Assembly: GCA_018697195.1 (NCBI GenBank)
Contig: CM031861.1
Coordinates: forward strand, 3,488,871-3,552,870
DNA length: 64,000 nt
Origin: Certhia americana
Taxonomy: Eukaryota; Chordata; Aves; Passeriformes; Certhiidae
Direction of reading: 5' to 3'
Below are positions 10,370 through 19,129 of this stretch, in pieces. The translations under genes and the position numbers were made by a program. The notes under the pieces are model-generated. The model was not told the origin of the DNA, ran no database searches, and was given only the letters and a program-made list of their open reading frames with translations. The first letter of the stretch is position 1. Each line of letters opens with the position of its first letter.

Positions 10370-11458
10370 GAAATCTACTTTTTTTTTTTTATTTGACAAT
10401 CATGCACTTTAATATATATACATATTTAAAGTCTGTACATGGTAAAATACAAAATAAAATTGTTTCTTTATAAGTTACACAATTAAACAGCTGCATTTGC
10501 CTGTAGTTAAGCTGTCATTTAATTAAAAAAAAAAAAAAAAGAGAGAGAAGCATTGTTGAGCCATTGTTATATTCATTGACAATAACCTTGGTATAAAACA
10601 TCCATACAGAGTAAGTGTACAAAATAGTGTACAGTTCATATAAGCTGTGCAAAGACAGCAAAGTTCAGTTAAAAATCAAAGAGGTGCATCCACTTTCCTC
10701 TGTCCACACCATGGAGAGGAGAAGCAAGGCAGAAAATAAGCATGAACTTGTGGGCAAGAAGGTGGGTCAGACGGTGCTTTGAACATAATATTGATGAATA
10801 AATTAAGACAAAAATCATAAATATATAAGACCTCCATTACACAGGGCATTCCTGCATTGTACCTTCAAAGTAATTCCAGGGATTTCAATGGATCTGCTGC
10901 ATAAGCGTGGTGCCATTTGGGGTGAGGAGGGAGGCAGAGCTTGGTCTGGGTCCCTCAAGGTTATTTCTTTTGGAGGAAAGGGTTGCTAGATCACACAAGT
11001 CTTCAGTAGCAGCTGAAGTAATACAGAAGCTGGAAATTCACTTGAAAGGTAATAAAAATTTGCATGCCATCTATATTGTATTTTTGATGATTTTTTTTTT
11101 ATCTGAGGGGAGAAATTTCCTTTCCTACATGGGATTTTCCCTTTCCTCCCTGCTGTAGAGGCAGGTGCTGCCTGTTGCCTGTGTTTTTTGGGATAAGGCA
11201 GCTAATTGAGCAAATATTGATTTTAAGCAGAGAGAGCTATGAAAAGCTGGGCAGATATTATGAGCATGAAAACCTCCACGTGGGGCACCAAATGAGGAAT
11301 ACCAGTGAGAAGGAAGTCCTGCAGCTATTGGGATAAAGAACCTGCACTGAAGAAACACATGGACATTGGGGTGGGACAGCACCTCTTCAATTTATAGCAC
11401 TCTGGTTTATTTACATCTCTGCAGTGTCCTCATGTGATGGTAGGGGCAGGCAAGCGAT
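10370..11458 (-). other. DBX1: DBX1 3' UTR
   Basis: About 1.1 kb of non-coding sequence follows the stop codon. The likely end is the minus-strand AATAAA at 10393-10388. Just upstream of it lies a TGTATATA element (10422-10415) of the type bound by Pumilio proteins. An earlier AATAAA at 11411-11406 lies only about 50 nt after the stop and could give a very short UTR. The cleavage site is inferred, not seen. Confidence 0.6.
10388..10393 (-). terminator. Probable DBX1 polyadenylation signal (AATAAA)
   Basis: A canonical hexamer on the gene's strand about 1,065 nt after the stop, at the end of an AT-rich stretch typical of vertebrate 3' ends. It is followed by a genomic A run on the same strand, so cDNA priming artefacts are possible here. 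Confidence 0.5.
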
Positions 11459-11845
11459 CTAAGAGACTGTTATCTCCTCCTCTTCTTCTTCCCCTTCATC
11501 ATCCTCTTCCTCTGAGTCTGAGAAGTCTGAAGGTTTGCTGGGGCTGCTAGAATGGGATGGAGAAGGAGACATCTGGGAGTCCAGTCTGTCCCTCAGGTGT
11601 AGATGTTCTGAGTGGTTCTGGTGGTAGGTTAGGGGATGCTGGGGGCTGGAAGGGCACGCAGGGGGAACTTCCTCCTCCTCCTCCTCCTCCTCCTCTCCTG
11701 AACATTTCTTGCCTACGTCACTGAGGTCTGGGTGAGGGTTGAACTTGGTGGGGAGGGTCTGTTCTCTGCAGCCACCAGAAGAGAGGAGCTCTCTTTCTTT
11801 GGAGTTCCTCCATTTCATCCTCCTGTTCTGGAACCAGATCTTCAC
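11459..11845 (-). CDS. DBX1: DBX1 coding exon 4 (recognition helix and acidic tail)
   Basis: The acceptor ends CCCTAG at 11847-11846 and the exon starts with Val220. It holds the recognition helix VKIWFQNRRMKW with Gln50 and Asn51 of the homeodomain. A Ser/Pro-rich segment and two acidic runs follow, and the exon ends with TAG at 11461-11459. The first acidic run is nine consecutive Glu, encoded by mostly GAG codons (plus-strand CTC repeats near 11670-11698). It is a likely site of length variation. Confidence 0.97.
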   Translation of the reverse strand: MKIWFQNRRMKWRNSKERELLSSGGCREQTLPTKFNPHPDLSDVGKKCSGEEEEEEEEEVPPACPSSPQHPLTYHQNHSEHLHLRDRLDSQMSPSPSHSSSPSKPSDFSDSEEEDDEGEEEEEEITVS

Positions 11846-14800
11846 CTAGGGGACAAAGCAACAGAGGAGTGAAACTGTTCTGTAAAGCAGGGACCAGAAA
11901 AGCTGTTTTGGCTGTACTCTCAAAACCCTGCACGTGACTGTACTGAAGCTAACAGGAGCTTAAAAATCACAAAATCTGATCTTTGGAGAGAGCTCAGGGG
12001 CAGTAAGGCTCTGGTCCTACTCACCCAACTGGGAATTGTAACATTTTTGGCTCTGTTGATCGCCCCTAACTTGCTTTGGGTGTTCTCCCTGCTCCCACCC
12101 CCTTCTCCCCTGCTTCTCTCAGGCTGCCCACACCCCCTCTGCCCTCCTTCCACCTGGCACCCCTCTCACCTGGGAGTCCTTGAGGCCCAGCTTGGCCGCC
12201 AGCTTCTTCCTGTCGGGTTTGCTGATGTACTTCTGCTTCTGGAACATCTTCTCCAGCGCCTTGCGCTGCACATCCGAGAAGACTGCTCGGCGCAGCATCC
12301 CCCGGCGGGGCTTGCCCCGGGCAGCCAGCGGCCAGGAGAAGGTGCCAGGGATGGGGACCACGGCGGAGGCAGCTGTGGGAGGGACACAGGGCACTGAGCA
12401 GAGAGGGTCCGGCCCCCAGCAGCCCTCCCTGCCCTTCGGGCGGGCACTCATCAACCTGGGGCGGTGAAAAGGAGCTTTAGGCTTAACCAAGCGTGCCCTT
12501 TTCAGGCAGGGATCGCCGGGATTAGATCTATCAACTCAAATGTGGAAAATGGGTCAATGGTGGCCGGTTTTGTTGGGAGATTCAAAGGTCCCCGGCCTGA
12601 AAAGGCAAAGCGAGGCGTACCGGCTAAGATAGAGGTATAATAAAAAAGCTCTCCCTCCCACTCAGAAGCATTTGATTTTTTTTTTTTTTTAAGATGCTTT
12701 TATCATTTCAGATGCTTTATTATGCTGAAGATGAAAATGAGGACTTTCCGAACAAAACCGCTTCCCTTCAGATGCAGTTTTGATCAATCAGTATTCATCT
12801 TTTTATAATAATCTCTTCTCCCTCCCCCCCACCCCCTCCCCGTTCCAAAGTTGGAGAATTCAATTCGAAGACATGAAAAGTAGCAGCTAATTAGCACACT
12901 GCCTGGTTCCCAATGGCATTAGTATGATAAAAAAGGGCAGAGTTTCGCCTTAAAAAAAAAAAAAAAGGAGGGGGGTAACCTCCCCAAGAGAGACAGAGAT
13001 GCTAATGAAGCGTGAATGGTAATTGTGTAGTAATGAACTAACAGAAAAAGACTGAGGACAAGCAGCTAACGCCATATATTATTGGAACAAAAGAGATTTA
13101 CACTTTCAAACTAAACACAACGGCATGCCAGGCTCCTCGGGAGAATACTGATGGCACAATCGTCTCTTTCCCCAAATCATTTTCATTAAATGGACATGAA
13201 AAGCTATTTATAAAACTCAAGTTGTTTTTGTTAGGCTATTCACATGCTGGAGAAAGGAAGCAAATTCCATTATCCAGAGGATGAATAGAAGAGCTTGGGT
13301 TATTTTTTTTTAATTATTTTTTTCTCACTCCCTTTCCCTGTTTTCTTTTTAAATTCATAGCTTGTTTGTGTAATTAGATTTCGGTTTTGGTTTTGTTTTG
13401 GTTTTTTGTAATTGTTCTCTCAGCATCATATTACTTCGGTGCTGTAACAATCAGAATCTCCGTGGCCTGCTTTCTCGCCTTTCCCGTGTTGTTTGGCGGT
13501 GTAACCGGGAAGGTGGAGGAGGGAAGGAAGGGTTAGTAGGAGGAGGTGATGGAGCAGAGGGTAAGAACGCGGCGGAGGTGGAGCAGGGCCGGACCCGCCC
13601 GTAACGCGGAAAGCTTTGGGGGACACCCACAAGCTCTCTCCATCCCTCCCTCCCTCTTCCCTCCCTCTCTCCATCCCTCTCTCCCTGTCTCCATCTCTCC
13701 CTGTCTCCATCTCTCCCTGTCTCCATCTCTCCCTGTCTTCATCCCTCTCTCTCTCTCTCCCTCCATCCCTCCCTCCCTCCATCCCTCCCTCTCTCCATCC
13801 CTCTCTCCATCCATCCCTCTCTCCATCCCTCCCTCTCTCCCTCCCTCTCTCCATCCCTCCCTCTCTCCATCCATCCCTCTCTCCATCCCTCTCTCCATCC
13901 NNNNNNNNNNNNNNNNNNNNNNNNNNNNNNNNNNNNNNNNNNNNNNNNNNNNNNNNNNNNNNNNNNNNNNNNNNNNNNNNNNNNNNNNNNNNNNNNNNNN
14001 CCATCCCTCTCTCCCTCCATCCCTCTCTCCATCCCTCCCTCCATCCCTCTCTCCATCCCTCCCTCCATCCCTCCCTCCCTCCCCTCTCTCCATCCCTCTC
14101 TCCATCCCTCCCTCTATCCCTCTCTCCCTCCATCCCTCTCTCCATCCCTCCCTCCATCCCTCCCTCCATCCCACTCTCCATCGCTCCCTGCTCGGGCGGC
14201 AGCCGGAGCTGGCCGCTCCTCGTGGTGCTGAAACATCAGCGCCGGCCGGGCGGGAGGGAGAGAGGGAGGGAGGGAAGGAGAGAGGGAGGGAGGGAAGGAG
14301 GGAGGGAGGGAAGGAGCGGGGACCCGCCTCGCCTCGGGACCGTGACAATCCCGGCTAATTTGCGGAGTAGCGGGGGGGAGCGGGCAGGGAATGTCAGGCA
14401 GTCACTGCCTGTGCTAAATCGGGCAGCAAATTGGCGCGACTGATGCTTGAATGTTGTACTCCCTCCAACCTCTGAACTGCAGCATAACCCCGCCGGGGGG
14501 AAGGCAGGCACCGGGAGAAATCCCCGGGCTGTGCCGGCAGAGGGGTCAGCCCGCACACTGGGACGCTTCCAAACACCTACCTGGGAAATATGAAGATCTG
14601 AGGAAAGGCTGGAAGGATCCTTCAAAGTACGGAAAGGAGAAGGTCTTTGGCGGGACGCTCTGAAGCAACGCAGGGGAGGTTTCTAGTAAATAAATAAAAT
14701 CGAATTAATCGGAGGGCAAGCGCCAGTGGGACTCGACCGACGGCGAGGCTGGGTTCTGTCGCTCGGTCTGGAGACCAACGCCGTGCTACTTTTAGGGAAA

Positions 14801-15497
14801 ATAAAAGAGCCAGACTGAACTCGGAACGGCCGAGGAAAAGTGGCACTTCGGCTGGCTTTGGACACCCGTGAGGACAGGGTCAGCCACCAGACACGGCCCG
14901 GGGGGGTGGCTGGTCCCTGGGACCCCTCCCTCCCTCCGCCTGCTCCTCCCGTCCATCCTGCGGCGCATCGGGACCGGCCGCCGGCAGCGCTGCTCCTCGC
15001 CCCGGGACCCGAGCGCTACCGGAGGGCTCGGCAGCTCCGGGCAGGATCCCCAATGCCTTTCCCAGCCCGGTTCCCTGCGCTGCCCCCCGCCCGTCGCCCC
15101 CTCCTGCGGGTCCCGGGGCCGCGGCTCGGGCTGTCCCCGCTTACCGGCTCGGGGCGTGGAGGAGAGAATGGCGTTGACTCCAAACTTCAGGAAAGTGGAG
15201 TCGCTGCTGGAAGTCTGTGGCGAACAGATCCTCCTGGAGCCGGCCGTGGTGGAGCTGGGGAGCTCCGGCGTCCCCGAGTCCGTCCTGGCCGCCGAGGTTG
15301 GGGGGGACATGCTGGGCGGGGGGGGCAGTCCTGGGCAGGTAGCCGGTGGGCCTGCTGATCCGGATCAAATCTTCCACCAGGAAGCTGGAATGGCTGGAAA
15401 AAGCCGACTGCAGCGACTGAGGCAAGGTGAGGGTGGGGGTGGGCCGGAGGAGGCTGGGGTAGACGGCTGGAGGGGCGATGAGGCTGGGGAACATCAT
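11459..15497 (-). CDS. DBX1: DBX1 homeobox transcription factor, four coding exons
   Basis: Coding exons are 15497-15145, 14682-14581, 12372-12170 and 11845-11459, all with GT donors and AG acceptors and matching phases (1, 1, 0). Read together they give about 347 residues, close to the mammalian protein of about 343. The homeodomain is residues 176-235, with Phe183, Leu191, Trp223, Phe224, Gln225 (position 50), Asn226 (position 51) and Arg228 in canonical places. Two Groucho-binding eh1-like motifs are visible: FLVEDLI near residue 39 and FGVNAIL near 105. The tail has a nine-Glu run (270-278) and an acidic end finishing in ITVS. DBX1 is a nuclear DNA-binding factor of neural progenitors, needed for V0 interneurons and respiratory-rhythm neurons (established in mouse). 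Exon 1 carries one extra base in a run of eight G (plus strand 15318-15325), which breaks the frame as assembled. Gene identity is very secure. The exact N-terminal half depends on that base. Confidence 0.97.
12170..12372 (-). CDS. DBX1: DBX1 coding exon 3 (homeodomain helices 1 and 2)
   Basis: The acceptor is a pyrimidine-rich tract ending CCCACAG and the donor is GTGAGAGG at 12169. The exon encodes residues 152-219: the VVPIPGTFSWPLAARGKPRR linker, then homeodomain positions 1-44, including helix 1 (Leu191, Phe195) and helix 2. The 203 bp restore phase 0. The homeodomain is split before Val45, the usual place for an intron in this homeobox subfamily. Confidence 0.97.
13632..14184. repeat. 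Pyrimidine minisatellite (CCATCCCTCCCT-type) with assembly gap, DBX1 intron 2
   Basis: Imperfect tandem units of CCATCCCTCTCT/CCATCCCTCCCT fill this stretch, with CCCTGTCTCCATCT variants at the left end. Exactly 100 N sit in the middle (13901-14000) with the same repeat on both sides, so the gap is of conventional, not measured, size and the array is longer than shown or collapsed. In the DBX1 transcript the array is purine-rich (GGGATGGAGGGA). Confidence 0.95.
13901..14000. other. Assembly gap of 100 N
   Basis: An unbroken run of 100 N inside the DBX1 intron 2 minisatellite. The round length indicates a placeholder. No coding sequence is expected in it, since all four exons are accounted for outside. 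Confidence 0.99.
14252..14320 (+). repeat. G-rich purine tract (GGGAGGGAGGGAAGGAG)n
   Basis: About 70 bases of almost pure A/G with many GGG runs spaced by one to three bases, which fits G-quadruplex formation on the plus strand. It follows the pyrimidine minisatellite, so strand composition flips within about 70 bp. Confidence 0.85.
14581..14682 (-). CDS. DBX1: DBX1 coding exon 2 (102 bp)
   Basis: This exon is too short to show as an obvious reading frame. It follows an acceptor ending TTTACTAG and is followed by the donor GTAGGTG. Joined to the last G of exon 1 it encodes residues 118-151, starting ETSPALLQSVPPK and containing FPYFEGSFQPF, a block characteristic of DBX1 between the N-terminal region and the homeodomain. 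The length is 34 codons, so the phase stays 1. Confidence 0.95.
15145..15497 (-). CDS. DBX1: DBX1 coding exon 1 (frame broken by a homopolymer)
   Basis: The start is the first ATG of an ATG-ATG pair at 15497, giving the family's MMFPSL beginning. Residues 1-60 read in one frame, including an eh1-like FLVEDLI motif. From Met63 (15310) the conserved SPPTS...FLKFGVNAILSS stretch reads in the next frame. The 353 bases are one more than the 352 needed to end in phase 1 at the donor (GTAAGC, starting 15144). The excess lies in the C8 run on the coding strand. An open frame continues 79 codons upstream of the ATG, but its first ATG (15734) lies upstream of the TATA box, so it is not the start. Confidence 0.93.
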
Positions 15498-15647
15498 CGC
15501 AGGGGCCGTCCGCGGAGCCGGGCTGGGGCCGCTCGCCTGCTTGTTTGTTTGTTTGCTTTTGTTTTCTGCTTTGCAAACCCGGGTTGGTAAAGATCCAGCC
15601 AGCGAGCCTGGCGGAGTTCTCTCTGCCCCTTCCTCCTGGACCGTGGG

Positions 15648-15654
15648 TTTTATA
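15648..15654 (-). promoter_or_regulatory. DBX1 TATA box
   Basis: TATAAAA on the minus strand (context CACTATAAAACC) lies about 150 bp upstream of the start codon. This predicts transcription starting near 15620-15627 and a 5' UTR of roughly 125 nt. The surrounding sequence is GC-rich. Confidence 0.65.
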
Positions 15655-15695
15655 GTGGTCAGCCCCGCTGAGGCTCTTTCAAAAGTGACAGCCCC

Positions 15696-15703
15696 AACAA
15701 TGG
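15696..15703 (+). promoter_or_regulatory. SOX-type site in the DBX1 core promoter
   Basis: AACAATGG, a full SOX consensus, lies between the TATA and CCAAT boxes. A second ACAATGG is at 15813-15819. SOXB1 proteins act in neural progenitors, where DBX1 is expressed. Occupancy here is inferred. Confidence 0.35.
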
Positions 15704-15758
15704 GGTTCAACAAAGTTCTCCACTTGAGCTTCATTCAGGGCGAGCTCCCGGCTTCTCC

Positions 15759-15763
15759 ATTGG
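15759..15763 (-). promoter_or_regulatory. CCAAT box upstream of DBX1 TATA
   Basis: CCAAT in the context GGACCAATGG lies about 105 bp upstream of the TATA box on the same strand, in the normal range for an NF-Y site. A second CCAAT lies at 15787-15783. Confidence 0.5.
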
Positions 15764-15782
15764 TCCGGGGCTGCAATTTATG

Positions 15783-15787
15783 ATTGG
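15783..15787 (-). promoter_or_regulatory. Second CCAAT box upstream of DBX1
   Basis: ATCCAATC on the minus strand, 24 bp upstream of the first CCAAT box. Paired CCAAT boxes two helical turns apart are a common NF-Y arrangement. Confidence 0.4.
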
Positions 15788-15847
15788 ATTAGACTTCATA
15801 AGCAACCGGGGCACAATGGCCCCGCCACAAAGAAAGTGTAGTCATCA

Positions 15848-15856
15848 ATTTTGCAT
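15848..15856 (-). promoter_or_regulatory. POU/octamer-like site upstream of DBX1
   Basis: On the minus strand ATGCAAAA matches seven of eight bases of the octamer ATGCAAAT. It lies 29 bp from the ACAATGG SOX-type site at 15813-15819. Confidence 0.3.
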
Positions 15857-15924
15857 ATTGACCGCCTCTTTGGAATACAGCGCTCCAAAGGCTCCCAGCA
15901 GGGTTTTGTTCAGAGGCAACACAC

Positions 15925-15945
15925 ATAGGCTAATTAAATGCCTAT
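15925..15945. promoter_or_regulatory. Palindrome around a homeodomain core upstream of DBX1
   Basis: ATAGGC (15925-15930) and GCCTAT (15940-15945) flank TAATTAAAT. The centre is a standard homeodomain core and the arms are exact inverted repeats. It lies about 280 bp upstream of the TATA box. Confidence 0.35.
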
Positions 15946-15999
15946 TTAAAAGTTTCAAATGACATCTTGCCTCGTAGAAAGGGAATTATTTAAAGAAAG

Positions 16000-17480
16000 C
16001 ACTAAATTTATTTGCCGCTCCCCTGCTGAGTTTAGGAAATAAATCAATAAATATTCATATAAACTTATCAGCGGACTCTCAGAATAGCGCTAGTTTTGTG
16101 GATTTGAAAATACAAAGTAGAAAACGTGGAGCTAAGCTCTGTTGTGGGAGAAACACGTTTGGAGAGCGGATCCCACCGTGGTTTTTATACGTATTCTATG
16201 ACATATAGCTCCTGCTATAGTATGAGGCAGAATTAGGGCGGGTAGATTTAGTTGGTTTTCTATCTGCACATTAGAGGTCCGGAATAAGGCATATTTGGGA
16301 TGTCAACCTGTGCTTTCAAAATCCGAGCTTCCTAAAAGCCTCGTGTACTCCTGCTCGGGCGATAGGTTTGCCCAGACCGAAACGTGAGCCTTGATGTGGC
16401 CGGTGAGAACTCTGCTCCCACAAAATCTGAGTGAAAATTGCATACGGGAGAGATCTGCACAGCTTTGTGGGACCAGAGCAACCCCGTCGGGTTCTCACTC
16501 TGCTGCTCCTCTGTAGCTCATCTACGTTCAGAATAGTGGGAATCGCTACCCTCCAGCTGTGAAAACGAAGACAACTTCGTCGCATTTGGATCCTTCTGGC
16601 AGAAGTTGTCCGAGCTGCTGTCGGCTTTGCCGGTGTCGCTGGCTCGAAGCAGCCGGATTCACCTGATCTCGCTTTTTACCTGCGCGCCTGTGCAAGGTTT
16701 TGGAAGGTGTATCGCTCAGTGCGACAGAGCCCGGAGTCCCCTAACTTTGGTGCGAGGGACAAATGACATCGTCTAACGTGAAAGCAGTAAACAGGGATTT
16801 TTCTGGCAGAGAGGTTTTGTTTGTGGTGGCAAATGTGGAAATAGGCGCAAGTGTAGTTAGTTTCCTTTGGAAGTGGGTGATGAAAGAGACTATTGAGAGT
16901 GGTTTTACCTGATTTCTCTGTTAAAGACTATAACAGATGTGTTAAATGTCCTATGTTTTAAAAGCACCCTATTCAGCCCTTTGGTGTGTCTGAACCTTTG
17001 CAAGCAGAAGTGTGCAGCTCAACCATGCAGCCTTTATCCTATTAACCATGAACTAACTGTCACCTTCAGCTGTTTTCCCTTTTTACTTTTTAACACAAAG
17101 CTTTCTCAAAAATCTTATTAACCAGCTTTATTTCTCTCGATGGTTTTTGTCCGGACGTTTTGTGTTGATTATCTCCATGTCGATGCTTTAACCATTCAAT
17201 AAAAGTGCATCTGCGATTTATATCACATTAGGGAAGAAAGAAAGTCTGTTAAACCTCTCCCTTGATTCAAATCAAAAAGTTATTTATTAGAGGGGGGACG
17301 GAATCAACCCTGGAAACTGTATGATCCTGACAAGCTTTCCCGGTGCTCTTCGCCGGCCCCCAGCAGACGAGCACCTGCAGACCTGACTTGGAAGGTCCGC
17401 CGCCTGAAAGCATCACTTTGAAACAAAACCTCGCGGGAGTTTTTTTCCCCCGCTCCCCTGTTTTGTTGGCCTTGATGCTT
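16000..17480. other. DBX1 upstream flank, non-coding
   Basis: No transposon or gene recognised. AT-rich near 16000-16100 (AAATCAATAAATATTC), then mixed composition. AATAAAA near 17198 on the plus strand is isolated. Likely regulatory from position only. Confidence 0.45.
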
Positions 17481-17830
17481 AGCAGGTAGAGAAAAAGGGG
17501 AAGGCGGCAGGGGTGAGCAGAGGGCAGGGGGCTCGGGGATGCGGGCGGACCCCGCACCTGCCCCTGGCCCCGTTCCGGCTCGGGGGTGTCGGGGGAGCGG
17601 GGGCTGCCCCGGGGGTGAAACTCCAGCCCCGTTTCTGCGCAGCGCTGCCCTCAGGGTGTTATTTAGCAAGGTAGCGGATGGAAAAAGCCAATGGGGCTTC
17701 CCCAATAAAATACTGGCCTGGCACCCCGCCAGCTCCCGGCCCCATCTCTGTCCCCCGCTCCCTGCCCCTCTCGCAGCCGCCCCCCGATCCCGGCGTTTCC
17801 CACAGGAGCTCCGCCCGGGCTGTTCCGAGA
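17480..17830. other. GC/CpG-rich block 2 kb upstream of DBX1
   Basis: A GC-rich stretch with frequent CpG (GCGGGCGGACCCCGC, GTTCCGGCTCGGGGG). The open frames on both strands are composition-driven. It could be a satellite CpG island of the DBX1 promoter. Confidence 0.45.
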
Positions 17831-18339
17831 ACACTTCGGTTTCTACAGTCATTATACGTTTCCTTTGAGATGATTTACTCCTTTCTTTACATATACATTG
17901 GGGGCATTTTGTCTCACTATAGACCAACTGCTGCTAATTTCTCTGGTTTTAAAAAAGAGGGGCTGACATTTTCTGGAAGGTTGGGTCAAACGCATGCTGG
18001 GGCACGCGTGGACCCGGTTCCTTGTGATGCGTCTGAGCACACTCATAAAGAATTCCTTAAGCACCACGGCAAAAGGGACTAGACATCTATTGAAAGGGAA
18101 GATAGACCATAAGAAACCAAGAAATCAGACGAAAGGATCTTATTTTAAGAGATCTCCTTTGGAAGTTTCTTTTCAAAGGCAGTGATCATTTAAGAGAAAG
18201 GGAATTCTAATGTCTCAGGATAAAACCTGTGACTAATGCCATTTGACCTATGCTCAGGCAGTTTTGTGTTTCCTGCCATTCATTTTAATGTCGTTATCTT
18301 CAAATTTATTTCTTAAAAGTCACTCACTTTCTTTGTCGC

Positions 18340-18342
<3 letters not shown>

Positions 18343-18373
<31 letters not shown>
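18343..18373. repeat. A31 homopolymer bordering a CpG-rich block
   Basis: 31 consecutive A followed directly by seven G. It forms the left border of the GC-rich block 18374-18860. Confidence 0.95.
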
Positions 18374-18380
<7 letters not shown>

Positions 18381-18907
18381 AAAGAGCCCAAACCCAAAAC
18401 TGCCGCGGCGGGTGAGGGGTAGGGAGGGAGGGGGCGGTGGGGGTTGAAGCTGCGTGTGTCCCGGTCCGGGGCTGGTAATCCGCATGAAATTGGGAGAGCC
18501 AGCACTTCAAATCCGGAGACCAAAGGGCTGGGCAGGGCCGGGCCGGCGCCCCCTCGGCTGCTCGGAGCCGCTCTCGGAGCCCCATCGCCCTCGGCATCCC
18601 CGGCCCCTGCAGACGGACGTCTCAATCACCGCCACGGCGCTGTCCCACTCGGGACAGCCTCCGCGGGACAGCCCCTGCCCCTGCCCCTGCCGGGCCGCTT
18701 CCCGCAGCCAGCTGGAAGCCCAACTCCTCATCCCTCCCTCCTTCCCCAAACCGGGAGCCGCTCCGCAAGGGAGCCCCTCTCCGCACCCCCGCTGGCTGCC
18801 CGGGCCGCAGTGCCCGCTCCTTCCTCCCGAAAGTTGCGGTGCAAACGCGTGTGTGCGAGCCTTTGAGGTTGTTTTCTTATATTGTTTTTTTCCTCCACTC
18901 CTTTTCC
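18374..18907. other. CpG-rich block 2.8 kb upstream of the DBX1 promoter
   Basis: High GC with many CpG (CCGCGGCGGG, GGGCCGGGCCGGCGCCCC). The overlapping frames on both strands (up to 159 codons) are unstable low-complexity Pro/Ala/Ser/Arg sequences without domains. It is bordered by A31 and T24 homopolymers. It may be an upstream CpG island or the promoter of an unannotated non-coding RNA; the sequence alone cannot tell. Confidence 0.5.
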
Positions 18908-18943
18908 TTTTTTTTTTTTTTTTTTTTTTTTAATTTTTTTTTT
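18908..18943. repeat. T24-AA-T10 homopolymer tract
   Basis: A T-run bordering the CpG-rich block on its right side, mirroring the A-run on the left. Confidence 0.95.
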
Positions 18944-19129
18944 CCGCCGGGGAGGGGGCTGCGGGAGATGGGAGGGATGCTCCGTGCCTGCTGTGTCCCA
19001 GCCCCCTAACGATGCTCATCGACCGCGCCGGCAGCTTGAATGGAGGCTGCGGGGGCGAGGCTGTATTAAGACACCTAAGTCTTCACCTTTAGAATTCAAG
19101 CACAAGGAACAGTAACTGTTGGCTCGTTC

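Larger units (their letters stand above)
12373..14580 (-). other. DBX1 intron 2
   Basis: About 2.2 kb as assembled, including the 100-N gap, so its true length is unknown. Outside the minisatellite (13632-14184) the stretch 12650-13450 is AT-rich and contains many TAAT and TAATTA-type homeodomain cores (GCTAATTAGC near 12887), so it may hold an intronic regulatory element. Confidence 0.8.
14200..15640. other. CpG-rich promoter and first-exon island of DBX1
   Basis: The stretch covering intron 1, exons 1-2 and the core promoter is visibly rich in G, C and CpG, in contrast to AT-rich flanks. CpG islands of this kind usually cover promoters of developmental transcription factors. Confidence 0.6.

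Noticed and set aside
13426..14443. Long open frames (up to 275 codons) on both strands
   Set aside because: They translate the CCATCCCT minisatellite and the N gap. They are low-complexity artefacts inside DBX1 intron 2.
15498..15734. In-frame N-terminal extension of DBX1 starting at the ATG at 15734
   Set aside because: That ATG lies upstream of the TATA box and so outside the likely mRNA. The ATG pair at 15497 gives the known family N-terminus.
18313..18933. Several overlapping frames in the CpG-rich block
   Set aside because: Composition-driven Pro/Ala/Arg/Ser frames present on both strands at once. None resembles a known protein.
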